Origin: Gp1-AA145 sp963757135
GTDB lineage: Bacteria; Acidobacteriota; Terriglobia; Terriglobales; Acidobacteriaceae
Assembly: GCA_963757135.1 (NCBI GenBank)
Contig: CAVWQE010000004.1
Coordinates: 682,001-746,000 of the forward strand
Direction: 5' to 3'
Length of the DNA: 64,000 nt
The notes beneath the pieces are model-generated. The model ran no database searches, was not told where the DNA came from, and saw nothing but the letters and a program-made list of their open reading frames with translations. Positions 1 through 7,573 of the stretch are shown here, one piece after another. Every line of letters starts with the position of its first letter. The first letter of the stretch is position 1. A program made the position numbers and the translations under genes.

Positions 1-1
1 A

Positions 2-169
2 AAATACGAGCAGGTCGTTCACAACGGATTGGCCGCCCATCAGGAACTGCAGCTTGCACCCGGCATTTACAACATACGCGTGGGCGTCCTTGATGATGGC
101 AACAAAAAAATTGGTACGCTCGACATCCCGCTAAGAGTGAATGACGTAGGGAAGACTTCCCAAAAGTAA
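2..169 (+). CDS. C-terminal fragment of an exported VWA-type protein (5' end outside window)
   Basis: An open frame enters from the left edge and gives 55 residues before a TAA at 167-169. The end reads as a beta-rich segment with LAPGIYNIRVGVLDDGNKK followed by IGTLDIPLRV. This resembles the tail of the VWFA-related exported proteins common in acidobacteria, where a 'PGxYxxRVGVxD' strand precedes the stop. The family call is inference from that short motif only. The DinB-like gene ends 25 bp further on in the opposite direction, so the two genes converge. Confidence 0.4.
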   Translation, partial: KYEQVVHNGLAAHQELQLAPGIYNIRVGVLDDGNKKIGTLDIPLRVNDVGKTSQK

Positions 170-193
170 GTTCCTGCGCGCCAGCTGCGCGCT

Positions 194-808
194 CTACTTC
201 TGATCAGCCTTCTTTTCTGCTGCTTTCTTCTGCGCTTCAGCCGTCCACGGCGGGACAATGCCATTCATTCGCGCGTAGGCTATCGCCTGGCCGAGGTGTT
301 CGTGCGCGTCGGCGACCAGGATGTACACCACGTCGCCGGCATTGGCCTGTGGGCCAAGCTTCGGCATCAGCTTCGCAAAATCAGCGTTGCTCATTCCGTT
401 GATCGCCTTCTGCGCGAATTCCCAGGTGCGGTTTAGTTCTGCCAGTATCTGCGCTTTGTCAGTCGTCGATTTTTCAAATGTCTTGCCGTTGAATCCTGCC
501 GGCTTTTCCGCTCCCATCAGCGCGAGTATTCCGTAACGCTCGCCGGCAACATGCAAGAACAATTCCGCAAACGATCGTGAATCAGCCGATGGGCGCCACG
601 TCAGCTTGTTTGCAGGAACGGTATTGAGGAGATCGACGAACTTCTTCTGCACGCGCTCAAGATCAACCAGCGACTGCGCCTTCATGTCATAGCTGGGGGC
701 GGTGTGGTCGCTGCTTGCGGCGGCATCCTGGCTCTGCGCCGATGCGTTCATCGGAGGTATCGTCAACATGGTTAAGCTCAATAACGTTAGCAGAAATACC
801 TTGTTCAT
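194..808 (-). CDS. DinB-like superfamily protein with signal peptide
   Basis: 204 residues. The first 25 form a signal peptide (MNKVFLLTLLSLTMLTIPP, then NASAQS), so the protein is exported. The rest is a four-helix DinB/YfiT-like fold. It has the usual acidobacterial DinB wording: DLERVQKKFVDLLNTVPANK near the start, AELFLHVAGERYG around residue 85, and a late HEHLGQAIAYARMNGIVPPW helix. Three histidines (in LHVAGE, DAHEH and EHLGQ) could form the divalent-metal site typical of the fold. The start is supported by AAGGAGATCC just upstream of the ATG. The enzymatic activity is unknown; exported DinB proteins are frequent in this phylum. Confidence 0.85.
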   Translation of the reverse strand: MNKVFLLTLLSLTMLTIPPMNASAQSQDAAASSDHTAPSYDMKAQSLVDLERVQKKFVDLLNTVPANKLTWRPSADSRSFAELFLHVAGERYGILALMGAEKPAGFNGKTFEKSTTDKAQILAELNRTWEFAQKAINGMSNADFAKLMPKLGPQANAGDVVYILVADAHEHLGQAIAYARMNGIVPPWTAEAQKKAAEKKADQK

Positions 809-958
809 TGGATCTCCTTTAGAAGGGCGCAGCTATCTTAGTCGTGATTGGGACGAATGTATGTGGCTGTTTATCGCGTTTTCAGGTGCACTGGAACCAG
901 GAAGACCGTGGCTCGCGTGGCTCGACCCGCCAATCAAAGATTTACCCGGCTCGGCCGC

Positions 959-2230
959 TCAAGTCTTCAGAGCGCGCGCAGCGATGTCTTTGCGATAGTG
1001 GGCGCCGTCAAACTTGATCTTCGCTGCGGCTTCGTAAGCACGATCGACCGCCGACTTCAGATCTGCCGCCCGCCCCGTCACTCCCAGCACTCGGCCGCCC
1101 GAAGTGTAGTAAGCGCCGTCACGCGTGCTGGTCCCCGCATGAAAAACCTTTACGCCTTCAACCATTCCAGCCTCGTCGAGACCCGAAATCCGCTTTCCCA
1201 CCTCAATGGTTCCGGGATATCCGCCCGACGCCATGACCACGCAAACCGACGCATCCTGCGACCAGCGAAAATCCCCATCGCTTACCCGGCCTTCGATCGA
1301 GGCTTCGATCGCTTCAATCAGATCGCTGTCCATGCGCATCAGGATCGGTTGCGTTTCGGGGTCGCCGAAGCGGCAGTTGAATTCCAGCACCATCGGACCA
1401 CGGGCGGTCATCATCAGGCCGCAATAAAGAATGCCTTTGTATTCGGCGCCCTCGGCTTTCATGCCGTCCACCACCGGCTGCGCGACGTGGTGCAGCAGCC
1501 ATTGCGTCATCTGGTCGTCGAGCAAAGCACGAAACGAGTAAGCGCCCATGCCGCCCGTGTTCGGTCCGGTGTCGCCGTCGCCAACGCGCTTGTGATCTTG
1601 CGCGGCTACCAGGGCCGCTACGCGTTCTCCGTCGCTTAGAACCAGGAACGAAATCTCGTCGCCCTGCAGGCATTCTTCGATCACGACGCGTGCTCCGGCT
1701 TCGCCAACCATTTTCCCGGAAAGCATTTCAGCGGCGGCGGCGGTGGCCTCGTCTTTGTTCTTGCACATGACCACGCCTTTGCCCGCCGCCAGTCCGTCGG
1801 CCTTCACCACGACGGGGGCGCTGAAGCGCGAAAGCGCGTCTTTCACCTCGGCGGAAGAAGTGCAAATCGCATAGTGAGCGGTGGGAATCCGGTGCCGCTG
1901 CATGAATTCCTTGGCGAAGCTCTTGCTGGTTTCCAGCCGGGCCGCGGCTTTGGTCGGCCCGAACACGGGCCAGCCCCGGCGCGTGAATTCATCCACTACG
2001 CCGAGTTGCAGCGGCAGTTCCGGGCCGATGATGGTCAGGTCAGGACGCAACTGGTCGGCGAGCGCGACCATGGAGTCCACACTCTTTTGCTCGACGGGAA
2101 AACAGCGGGCCTCGTCGCTGATGCCGCCGTTTCCCGGCGCACAGAAAATCTCCGTGACTCGAGAAGATTGCCGCAGCTTCCACACCAGAGCGTGCTCGCG
2201 CCCGCCGCCCCCGATAACAAGAACTTTCAT
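959..2230 (-). CDS. purD: phosphoribosylamine-glycine ligase (GARS)
   Basis: 423 residues, the full length for the family. PurD joins glycine to 5-phosphoribosylamine with ATP, the second step of de novo purine synthesis, in the cytoplasm. The N-terminal domain opens with KVLVIGGGGREHALVWKL. The ATP-grasp part shows VVVKADGLAAGKGVV near residue 148 and the metal/ATP-binding NCRFGDPETQ near 290. The C-terminal domain is complete. The other purine genes in the window (purL, purF, guaB) lie 28-48 kb away, so the pathway is scattered. The upstream sequence is A-rich, with only a weak purine-rich ribosome site before the ATG. Confidence 0.97.
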   Translation of the reverse strand: MKVLVIGGGGREHALVWKLRQSSRVTEIFCAPGNGGISDEARCFPVEQKSVDSMVALADQLRPDLTIIGPELPLQLGVVDEFTRRGWPVFGPTKAAARLETSKSFAKEFMQRHRIPTAHYAICTSSAEVKDALSRFSAPVVVKADGLAAGKGVVMCKNKDEATAAAAEMLSGKMVGEAGARVVIEECLQGDEISFLVLSDGERVAALVAAQDHKRVGDGDTGPNTGGMGAYSFRALLDDQMTQWLLHHVAQPVVDGMKAEGAEYKGILYCGLMMTARGPMVLEFNCRFGDPETQPILMRMDSDLIEAIEASIEGRVSDGDFRWSQDASVCVVMASGGYPGTIEVGKRISGLDEAGMVEGVKVFHAGTSTRDGAYYTSGGRVLGVTGRAADLKSAVDRAYEAAAKIKFDGAHYRKDIAARALKT

Positions 2231-2389
2231 AGAAGAAGAAAGAACAAGGGTAGGGGTTAAATGAAATCTATGTCAAACGCGCCTTGGTAATGGCGTAATT
2301 ACGCTCACTGACTGTTGACCGGAGGTTTTGAATGCAATCTGCCTGTTATCGACAGCGACATCGCAAGGCACATATCAATGCTTACCTGC

Positions 2390-2599
2390 TCATGCGGCTC
2401 CATAAGAACGGACTTTAGAGTGATGTCTCAGATGAGAAGGCAGACAGAACGTGCAGACACCCTGCCAGCAGGAATTGCAACCTCGGACATGAGACTCGCA
2501 CAACTCCATTCCGCAGTCAGAGCACCGCGTAGCAGCAGTGTTCAAGCAGCGATTGCCTAATGCGTTGGCACCACACTTTGCAACGATTTTGTGATTCAT
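2390..2599 (-). CDS. small cysteine-rich protein, probable zinc-binding B-box-like domain
   Basis: 69 residues with eight cysteines (9, 18, 26, 29, 34, 41, 44, 49, plus C52) and several histidines (37, 56, 59, 60). The order C-x2-C-x4-C-x2-H-x3-C-x2-C-x4-C-x2-C resembles a cross-brace zinc module such as a B-box or short RING-like finger (RCSDCGMELCESH, then CNSCWQGVCTFCLPSH). The regular spacing supports a real gene despite its length and the lack of a clear ribosome site. The function is unknown. It stands alone between purD and a lone receiver gene. Confidence 0.5.
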   Translation of the reverse strand: MNHKIVAKCGANALGNRCLNTAATRCSDCGMELCESHVRGCNSCWQGVCTFCLPSHLRHHSKVRSYGAA

Positions 2600-2911
2600 G
2601 CAGTTTGTCAGACCAGCGTGGTGTTCCTCCGAGGATTTGCCGATGCCTCATGACCCGAAATCGAAAACGGACTGCTGTTTGAACTTCGCCCCTACAACGG
2701 TTCAACTCCAGCCTAGCTCTTGTTGAAGGCGACGGAAACGCCAACACATGCCACTTACATTTAGAGAGCGAGCGCGAATACATGCTTCTATCTACTGTCA
2801 GATGTGACAGCAATGCTGGCCTGGGTTTGGCGCATTTTGACGTTTGCACTACTCACATCCGTCATGGATTCTTATAAGGTTAAATAGTCAGGGATTCGTA
2901 ACAATTTAAAT
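2600..2911. other. intergenic stretch, no gene recognised
   Basis: About 310 bp between the small cysteine-rich gene and the receiver gene. Open frames here are short and have no protein character. The last 60 bp are AT-rich and probably carry the promoter of the receiver gene, but I could not place a convincing -35/-10 pair. Confidence 0.5.
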
Positions 2912-3346
2912 ATGGATAGTTTTGAGTTTGTAGATAGTTCAACTGTATCTCCAAAAAACGAACCGCAACTCACCAACGTAAGTATTCTCGTTGCGGACGA
3001 CCATGGGCAATGGCGATGCAACATCCGCTACATCCTGCGGGCGAGGCCGGAATGGGTGGTTGTCTCCGACGCGTGTGATGGATTAGAAGCAGTGCAGAAA
3101 GCGACAGAACTGCGCCCTGATGTCGTACTCCTCGACATTGCAATGCCAAAGTTGAACGGAATCGAAGCCGCTAGGAGAATCCGCCAGAACTCTCCGAATT
3201 CGAGGGTGATTTTTGTAACCATGGATGGCGACGCCGAGGTCAGGAAGGCGGCTTTTCATTGTGGCGCGAAAGGGTATGTGCCAAAGGTCAAAACTGCGGC
3301 CGAACTTTTCCCAGCGATTGAAGCTGCACTGCGCGACGGCCGTTAG
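2912..3346 (+). CDS. single-domain response regulator (CheY/NarL-like receiver)
   Basis: 144 residues: a 20-residue N-terminal tail and one receiver domain, with no output domain. The acidic pocket is D29/D30 (LVADDH), the phosphoacceptor is D75 (VVLLDIAMP), the switch threonine is T103 (VIFVTMDGD) and the conserved lysine is K125 (GYVPK). The sequence is closest to NarL-type receivers, so it may be a truncated NarL or a stand-alone regulator acting by protein contact. No kinase is adjacent; the nearest is the hybrid kinase at 10.7-13.0 kb. Its stop codon overlaps the stop of the degraded gene on the other strand. Confidence 0.85.
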   Translation: MDSFEFVDSSTVSPKNEPQLTNVSILVADDHGQWRCNIRYILRARPEWVVVSDACDGLEAVQKATELRPDVVLLDIAMPKLNGIEAARRIRQNSPNSRVIFVTMDGDAEVRKAAFHCGAKGYVPKVKTAAELFPAIEAALRDGR

Positions 3347-3590
3347 GTGCCGTGTGATCGGTCGCCTTCGTTAGTGGAATCGGGTTCCGTGAGTTGCTCC
3401 CTCTTCTTCTCCTCCTCCTCACCGATTACAAACTCCGTGAAACCGCAATTGAAGCACACAAGCAACGAGGGAAATACCCACACGGTTGGATTCTGCAAGT
3501 TTTTTGTAACCGGAAAAGTGGATGTTGATTTCAGCGGGAAATGCGCTTTGATTAACTGACTGGCATCTGGATACGCAGGAACCAGCCTTG
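3343..3590 (-). pseudogene. frameshifted small zinc-ribbon protein, 5' end lost
   Basis: Two frames read on the minus strand join into one protein-like sequence if one base is removed from a six-base homopolymer (T run at 3500-3505 on the plus strand). The first part reads NQSAFPAEINIHFSGYK and the second NLQNPTVWVFPSLLVCFNC followed by GFTEFVIGEEE. This matches a small acidobacterial family with a CxxC pair and a 'CGFTEF' end. No start codon remains. The 5' end abuts the truncated PD-(D/E)XK fragment, as if two gene pieces were joined. It is either a true pseudogene or a homopolymer sequencing error combined with a missing start. Confidence 0.5.
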
Positions 3591-3812
3591 GTGCTCCACG
3601 ATGAAGTCGTACCAGGCCGAGTCTCCCCAGGGCCTGGTGACGTTCATGTCGGGTTCTCCGGTATCGCGATTGGCTTCCACGAATGGCACAGAGTTCATCT
3701 TGCATGCGGACACTAATATGTGATCGGCTGTGTTTTCGACGTTCCGATCCCACTTCTCGCAAAACCGGGCGAGAAGCACCACCCCATCCCGACGACGATG
3801 CGCACCAGCCAT
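3552..3812 (-). pseudogene. fragment of a group I intron-associated-type PD-(D/E)XK endonuclease
   Basis: The readable part is MNVTRPWGDSAWYDFIVEHQ followed by GWFLRIQ. This is the characteristic 'PWGDSxxYDFxVE...FLRVQVK' core of the PDDEXK_5 family, including the catalytic D of YDF. The frame stops four residues after LRIQ, exactly where the family continues with the catalytic Q-x-K strand, so the active site is incomplete. Upstream residues are not recognisably family-like. Past the break the minus strand runs into the zinc-ribbon fragment. A second broken member of the same family is at 19064-19619. Confidence 0.5.
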
Positions 3813-3886
3813 CCCGTGAACCTCTCATGCCGGAGGGGCTGGAGTGGGTTAAAATACCCAACGGCGCACAAGAATCTCCCAGTTCA

Positions 3887-6121
3887 ATGCCGACCAGAAA
3901 TCACGGAAAATCCGGGGCGGTTGCCGAGGCGAACAAGGCGGGCAAGACTTACGAAGGCTTGTCGCGGCAGCAACTCATCGACGCATATCGGCTGATGTAC
4001 ACCTCCCGCAAGCTCGACGACCGGGAGATCATGCTGAAGCGGCAACAGAAAATCTTTTTTCAGATATCCGGAGCCGGGCATGAGGCCATCTTGGTGGCGG
4101 CGGCCATGGCCATGAAGCCCGGGTACGACTGGTTCTTCCCTTACTACCGCGATCGCGCGTTGTGCCTCGCGCTCGGTGCCACTCCGTATGAAATGCTGCT
4201 GCAAGGCGTGGGTGCGGCGGACGACCCAAGTTCGGGCGGCCGGCAGATGCCGTCGCATTGGGGATTCAAGCGGCTGAACGTCGTCACGCAGTCGTCATGC
4301 ACTGGGACACAGGTGCTGCATGCGGTGGGCTGCGCGGAAGTGGCACGATATTTGATCGCACATCCGGGAGCGGCGGAGAAGGTAAGTGGCGACTATCGCC
4401 AGTTCAAGGACATAACGTTCTATGGCGACGAAGTAACTTACGTTTCGGTGGGCGATGGAACGACCAGCGAAGGCGAATTCTGGGAAGGCCTGAATACGGC
4501 CGCCAATCTACGGCTGCCGATTGTTTTTCTGGTTGAAGACAATGGGTATGCGATATCAGTGCCCGTGGAGGTCAATACCGCCGGCGGAAATATCTCGCGG
4601 CTGGCTTCGGGATTCCCCAATTTCCATTTCGAAGAAGTTGACGGCACCGATCCCGTCGCGAGTTACGGCGCGATGTCACGCGCGGTGGCGCATTGCCGGG
4701 CGGGAGTGGGGCCGTCGTTTGTGCATGCGCATGTGATCCGGCCGTATTCGCATTCGCTGTCGGATGACGAAAAGTTGTACCGACCGGACGTGGAGCGGCA
4801 GCGCGATGCCGAGCGCGATCCCATCACGCGTATGCAGATGTTTCTGCTTCGCGAAGGTATTCTCGACGAAAAGGGAATCAACAAGCTTGAGAAAGAAGTC
4901 GAAACCGACTTGCAGGATGCGGTAGATCGGGCGCTGGCGGCGGCGCTTCCGCAGCCGGAGACGGTGCAGCAATATTTGTATTCGCCAGATTTGGATCCGA
5001 CATCGAGCGCGTTTGATACACAAGTTGCAGTTGGTACGGGCGGGGACGCCCGTACCTCCACTGAAAGTCAGGGAAGCGAGAAGAAGCCGGCGGCGAAGAC
5101 CATGGCCGACCTGATCAATGCGACTTTGCGCGACGAGATGAAACGCGACGAGCGCATTGTGATCTTCGGCGAGGATGTGGCCGATTGCAGTCGCGAAGAA
5201 TACTTGCGGCAGAAGATGGTCAAAGGCAAAGGCGGCGTGTTCAAGCTGACAGCGGGCTTGCAATGCGACTTCGGCTCGGAGCGCGTCTTCAATTCAATGC
5301 TGGCCGAAGCCAGCATCATCGGCCGCGCGACGGGCATGGCGGTACGCGGACTGAAGCCCGTCGTCGAAATTCAGTTCTTCGACTACATCTGGCCGGCGAT
5401 GATGCAGTTGCGGAATGAGTTGCCGACCATGCGATGGAGATCGAATGGCGCGTTTTCGTCGCCCTGCGTGGTTCGCGTGGCCATCGGCGGATATCTGACC
5501 GGCGGCGCGATTTATCACTCGCAATGCGGTGAGAGCATCTTTACGCACACTCCGGGGATGCGGGTTGTATTTCCGTCGAATGCGCTGGATGCGGCGGGAC
5601 TGTTGCGGACCGCAATTCGCTGCGACGATCCAGTGCTGTTCCTCGAACACAAGCGGCTGTATCGCGAGAGTTATGGGCGCGCGGCGTATCCCGGGCCGGA
5701 TTACATGATTCCGTTCGGCAAAGCGAAGATCGTCAATCCAGGGACGGACCTGACGGTGATCACCTATGGCGCCGTTGTGCCGCGGGCGTTGCAGGCGGTG
5801 CAGCGACTGGACCGTGAGCACGGACTCAAGATCGAGTTGATTGATTTGCGGACGTTGAATCCATTCGATTGGGAAACGATTGCGGCGTCAGTGACAAAGA
5901 CCAACCGGGTTGTCGTCGCGTATGAAGATACGTTGAGCTGGGGCTATGGCGCCGAGATCGCGGCGCGAGTTGCTGACGAATTGTTCGAGCATCTGGACGC
6001 TCCCGTGAAGCGTGTTGCCGCGAAGGACACATTCATTGCGTATCAACCCGTGCTTGAAAGCGCGATATTGCCGCAGGTGCAGGATTTGTACCTGGCGATG
6101 AAGGAGTTGGCGGAGTATTAG
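3887..6121 (+). CDS. 2-oxoacid dehydrogenase E1, fused alpha and beta subunits
   Basis: 744 residues from the ATG at 3887. An open frame extends further upstream, but that part is not family-like and overlaps the pseudogenes on the other strand. Residues about 25-380 are an E1-alpha domain with the thiamine diphosphate motif GDGTTSEGEFWEG ending in VEDNGYAIS near 188-220. Residues about 406-744 are an E1-beta domain (GEDVADCSREEYLRQK, then LTAGLQCDFGSERVFNSML). It would decarboxylate a branched-chain 2-oxoacid or pyruvate for a multienzyme complex; E2 and E3 are not in this window. The linker near residue 383 is encoded by a 24-bp palindrome. Confidence 0.93.
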   Translation: MPTRNHGKSGAVAEANKAGKTYEGLSRQQLIDAYRLMYTSRKLDDREIMLKRQQKIFFQISGAGHEAILVAAAMAMKPGYDWFFPYYRDRALCLALGATPYEMLLQGVGAADDPSSGGRQMPSHWGFKRLNVVTQSSCTGTQVLHAVGCAEVARYLIAHPGAAEKVSGDYRQFKDITFYGDEVTYVSVGDGTTSEGEFWEGLNTAANLRLPIVFLVEDNGYAISVPVEVNTAGGNISRLASGFPNFHFEEVDGTDPVASYGAMSRAVAHCRAGVGPSFVHAHVIRPYSHSLSDDEKLYRPDVERQRDAERDPITRMQMFLLREGILDEKGINKLEKEVETDLQDAVDRALAAALPQPETVQQYLYSPDLDPTSSAFDTQVAVGTGGDARTSTESQGSEKKPAAKTMADLINATLRDEMKRDERIVIFGEDVADCSREEYLRQKMVKGKGGVFKLTAGLQCDFGSERVFNSMLAEASIIGRATGMAVRGLKPVVEIQFFDYIWPAMMQLRNELPTMRWRSNGAFSSPCVVRVAIGGYLTGGAIYHSQCGESIFTHTPGMRVVFPSNALDAAGLLRTAIRCDDPVLFLEHKRLYRESYGRAAYPGPDYMIPFGKAKIVNPGTDLTVITYGAVVPRALQAVQRLDREHGLKIELIDLRTLNPFDWETIAASVTKTNRVVVAYEDTLSWGYGAEIAARVADELFEHLDAPVKRVAAKDTFIAYQPVLESAILPQVQDLYLAMKELAEY
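5033..5056. repeat. family B palindrome inside the E1 linker
   Basis: A perfect 10-bp inverted repeat (GGTACGGGCG / CGCCCGTACC) with a GGGA loop. It is read in frame as GTGGDART between the alpha-like and beta-like halves of the E1 fusion. Close relatives with the same GGGG/AGGG loop are in purL (30175, 31820) and prmC (34258). Confidence 0.85.
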
Positions 6122-6142
6122 TAAAGCCCAAGCGGATTTCTT

Positions 6143-6595
6143 ATGCATGAAGAAGTCTTAAGGCGCTTCTTTGAGGGTGCAGTCTCAGCTGAGAAACTCG
6201 CGAGCGATGTTCGAGGTTCGGTAACCCACTTCGACCAAGTGCGATCGTCGGTGCGAATCGTGGATATGGCATCCGAGTGCCAAGTCACTCGGCCTGCTCT
6301 TATTCTGCTCTGCGATGCAGTACTCTCGGGTTCGCTCTCGCCGGACTCGCTCGCAACTGTCGGTTTTGCGTTGGAAGCGTCCGATAAATTTCTCTGGGAT
6401 GGCGATGAAGACGAATTGGTAGCGGACATTATCGCTGACTGGTCTTGCCCGGAGGTTAATTATCCGCTCACGGTCGAGAATATTCGCAGGTTTAAACAAT
6501 GGCTCACCGACGCTGAGCCATATCCAACAAGACCGACTGGGCAGTTGCCCGGCGGGACCATCGTTTCAGTTGTTGAGAAGTCCCGTAAAAGATAG
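6143..6595 (+). CDS. conserved-looking hypothetical protein
   Basis: 150 residues, starting 21 bp after the E1 stop. I do not recognise the family. The composition is that of a soluble, mostly helical acidic protein (ELVADIIADWSCPEVNYPLT, VENIRRFKQWL), with no signal peptide or membrane segment. The closeness to the E1 gene could mean co-transcription, but there is no strong ribosome site before the ATG. A functional link to 2-oxoacid oxidation is not shown by anything in the sequence. Confidence 0.6.
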   Translation: MHEEVLRRFFEGAVSAEKLASDVRGSVTHFDQVRSSVRIVDMASECQVTRPALILLCDAVLSGSLSPDSLATVGFALEASDKFLWDGDEDELVADIIADWSCPEVNYPLTVENIRRFKQWLTDAEPYPTRPTGQLPGGTIVSVVEKSRKR

Positions 6596-6691
6596 CGAAA
6601 GCGCCCAGGTTCATAAGCTTTCCAAACCCAGCCTCTTTTCCAGTTCCCCAATTCTCCAAGGTGGCAGATTGGACACTTCGCGCAGAGCTGG

Positions 6692-6786
6692 CGCGGTGTC
6701 GTCCCTGAAGGGACTCGGGTCCTACCCAAACAGTTTCCCGGCACTAACGTGCCGGGCTATTCATATTCCGCCGCTGCGCGGCTGGG
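6692..6786 (+). repeat. composite palindrome cluster, family F copy 1
   Basis: Three hairpins in fixed order: GTCCCTGAAGGGAC (6701-6714), CCCGGCACTAACGTGCCGGG (6737-6756), and a GCCGCTGCGCGGC-type hairpin near 6769-6783. The same three blocks with the same spacing logic occur in reverse orientation at 18800-18889. The rest of the 355-bp gap between 6595 and 6951 holds no gene I can support. Confidence 0.75.
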
Positions 6787-6950
6787 CTGTCGCGCTCCTA
6801 GGGCTGTTGCTGCTGCCGGACTCTGCCCGGCTGGGCCGCTCTTCGTAAGTGATAGCGTCGAATCGAGCACGATCGCCCTCAACTCACATTTCTTCCTCCA
6901 TTCGGCGTACTATTCTGGGCACGATTTCTTGACTTTGCGACGGAGGACAT

Positions 6951-7493
6951 ATGACGAAAACATCTTTTACGAGTGCATTCGCTTTTGCGAAGACTTTTTC
7001 GACCAAGCGCGCTCTCCTTTTCACAACCGCTGCACTACTTCTCACAGCGATGGCGTTGCCCGCACTCGGGCAGCAATGGCGGCTTTCTTCAGACGATCAG
7101 TCGCGTTTCGACAGCTACTACTCGCGCTGGATGGATTACCGCCAGAGGAACGATCGCGATCAGATGTCCAGCATGGAACAGCGCATGCGGGACGTCTATG
7201 CCCACTACAATATCCCGCCCAATACGCCGTTCTGGCGCGTCGCGTCGAACGCGCGCGACATGCGTGGCCGCCGCCGCTGGAAACTTTCGGCCAGCGATCA
7301 GCAGCGTTTTGACAGTTATTTTTCGCGTTTGCAGGATTACCGCCAGAGGAATGACCGCGACCAGGTCCGGAGCATGGAAAAACGCATGCAGGATATCTAT
7401 CGGCATTACAGCATCCCGTCAAACACGCCTTATTTCATGGTTGCCTCAAACTCTCGTGATGACGATTGGGACCGCTGGGAGCGCGACCGGTAG
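6951..7493 (+). CDS. exported protein made of two tandem repeats
   Basis: 180 residues. A signal peptide covers about the first 43 (basic start, then LLFTTAALLLTAMALPALG, cleavage near GQQ). The mature protein is two copies of a unit of about 55 residues. Each starts WRLSS/WKLSA-DQ-RFDSY and continues with SRWMDYRQRNDRDQMSSME, then a YNIPPNTPFW or YSIPSNTPYF segment, then VASN. The tail is acidic/basic (DDDWDRWERDR). No family name is recognised; charged helical repeats of this kind suggest a periplasmic binding or structural protein. The start is supported by GGAGG eight bases upstream. It ends just before a strong bidirectional terminator. Confidence 0.8.
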   Translation: MTKTSFTSAFAFAKTFSTKRALLFTTAALLLTAMALPALGQQWRLSSDDQSRFDSYYSRWMDYRQRNDRDQMSSMEQRMRDVYAHYNIPPNTPFWRVASNARDMRGRRRWKLSASDQQRFDSYFSRLQDYRQRNDRDQVRSMEKRMQDIYRHYSIPSNTPYFMVASNSRDDDWDRWERDR

Positions 7494-7509
7494 AATTGCG
7501 CCCAAATAA

Positions 7510-7556
7510 AAAATCCCCATCCTCTCGCAAAAAACGCGAGTAATGATGGGGATTTT
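7510..7556. terminator. bidirectional intrinsic terminator
   Basis: A perfect 12-bp stem (AAAATCCCCATC / GATGGGGATTTT) with a second small stem CTCGC/GCGAG inside. A/T tracts lie on both sides. It sits between the convergent exported-repeat gene and the alcohol dehydrogenase gene and can serve both. Confidence 0.85.
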
Positions 7557-7573
7557 GAATTGTGTAAGCCAGA

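Noticed and set aside
3683..3886. N-terminal extension of the E1 fusion to an ATG at 3683
   Set aside because: The extra 68 residues are low in structure, overlap the pseudogene fragment on the other strand, and are not part of E1 proteins. The ATG at 3887 is preferred.
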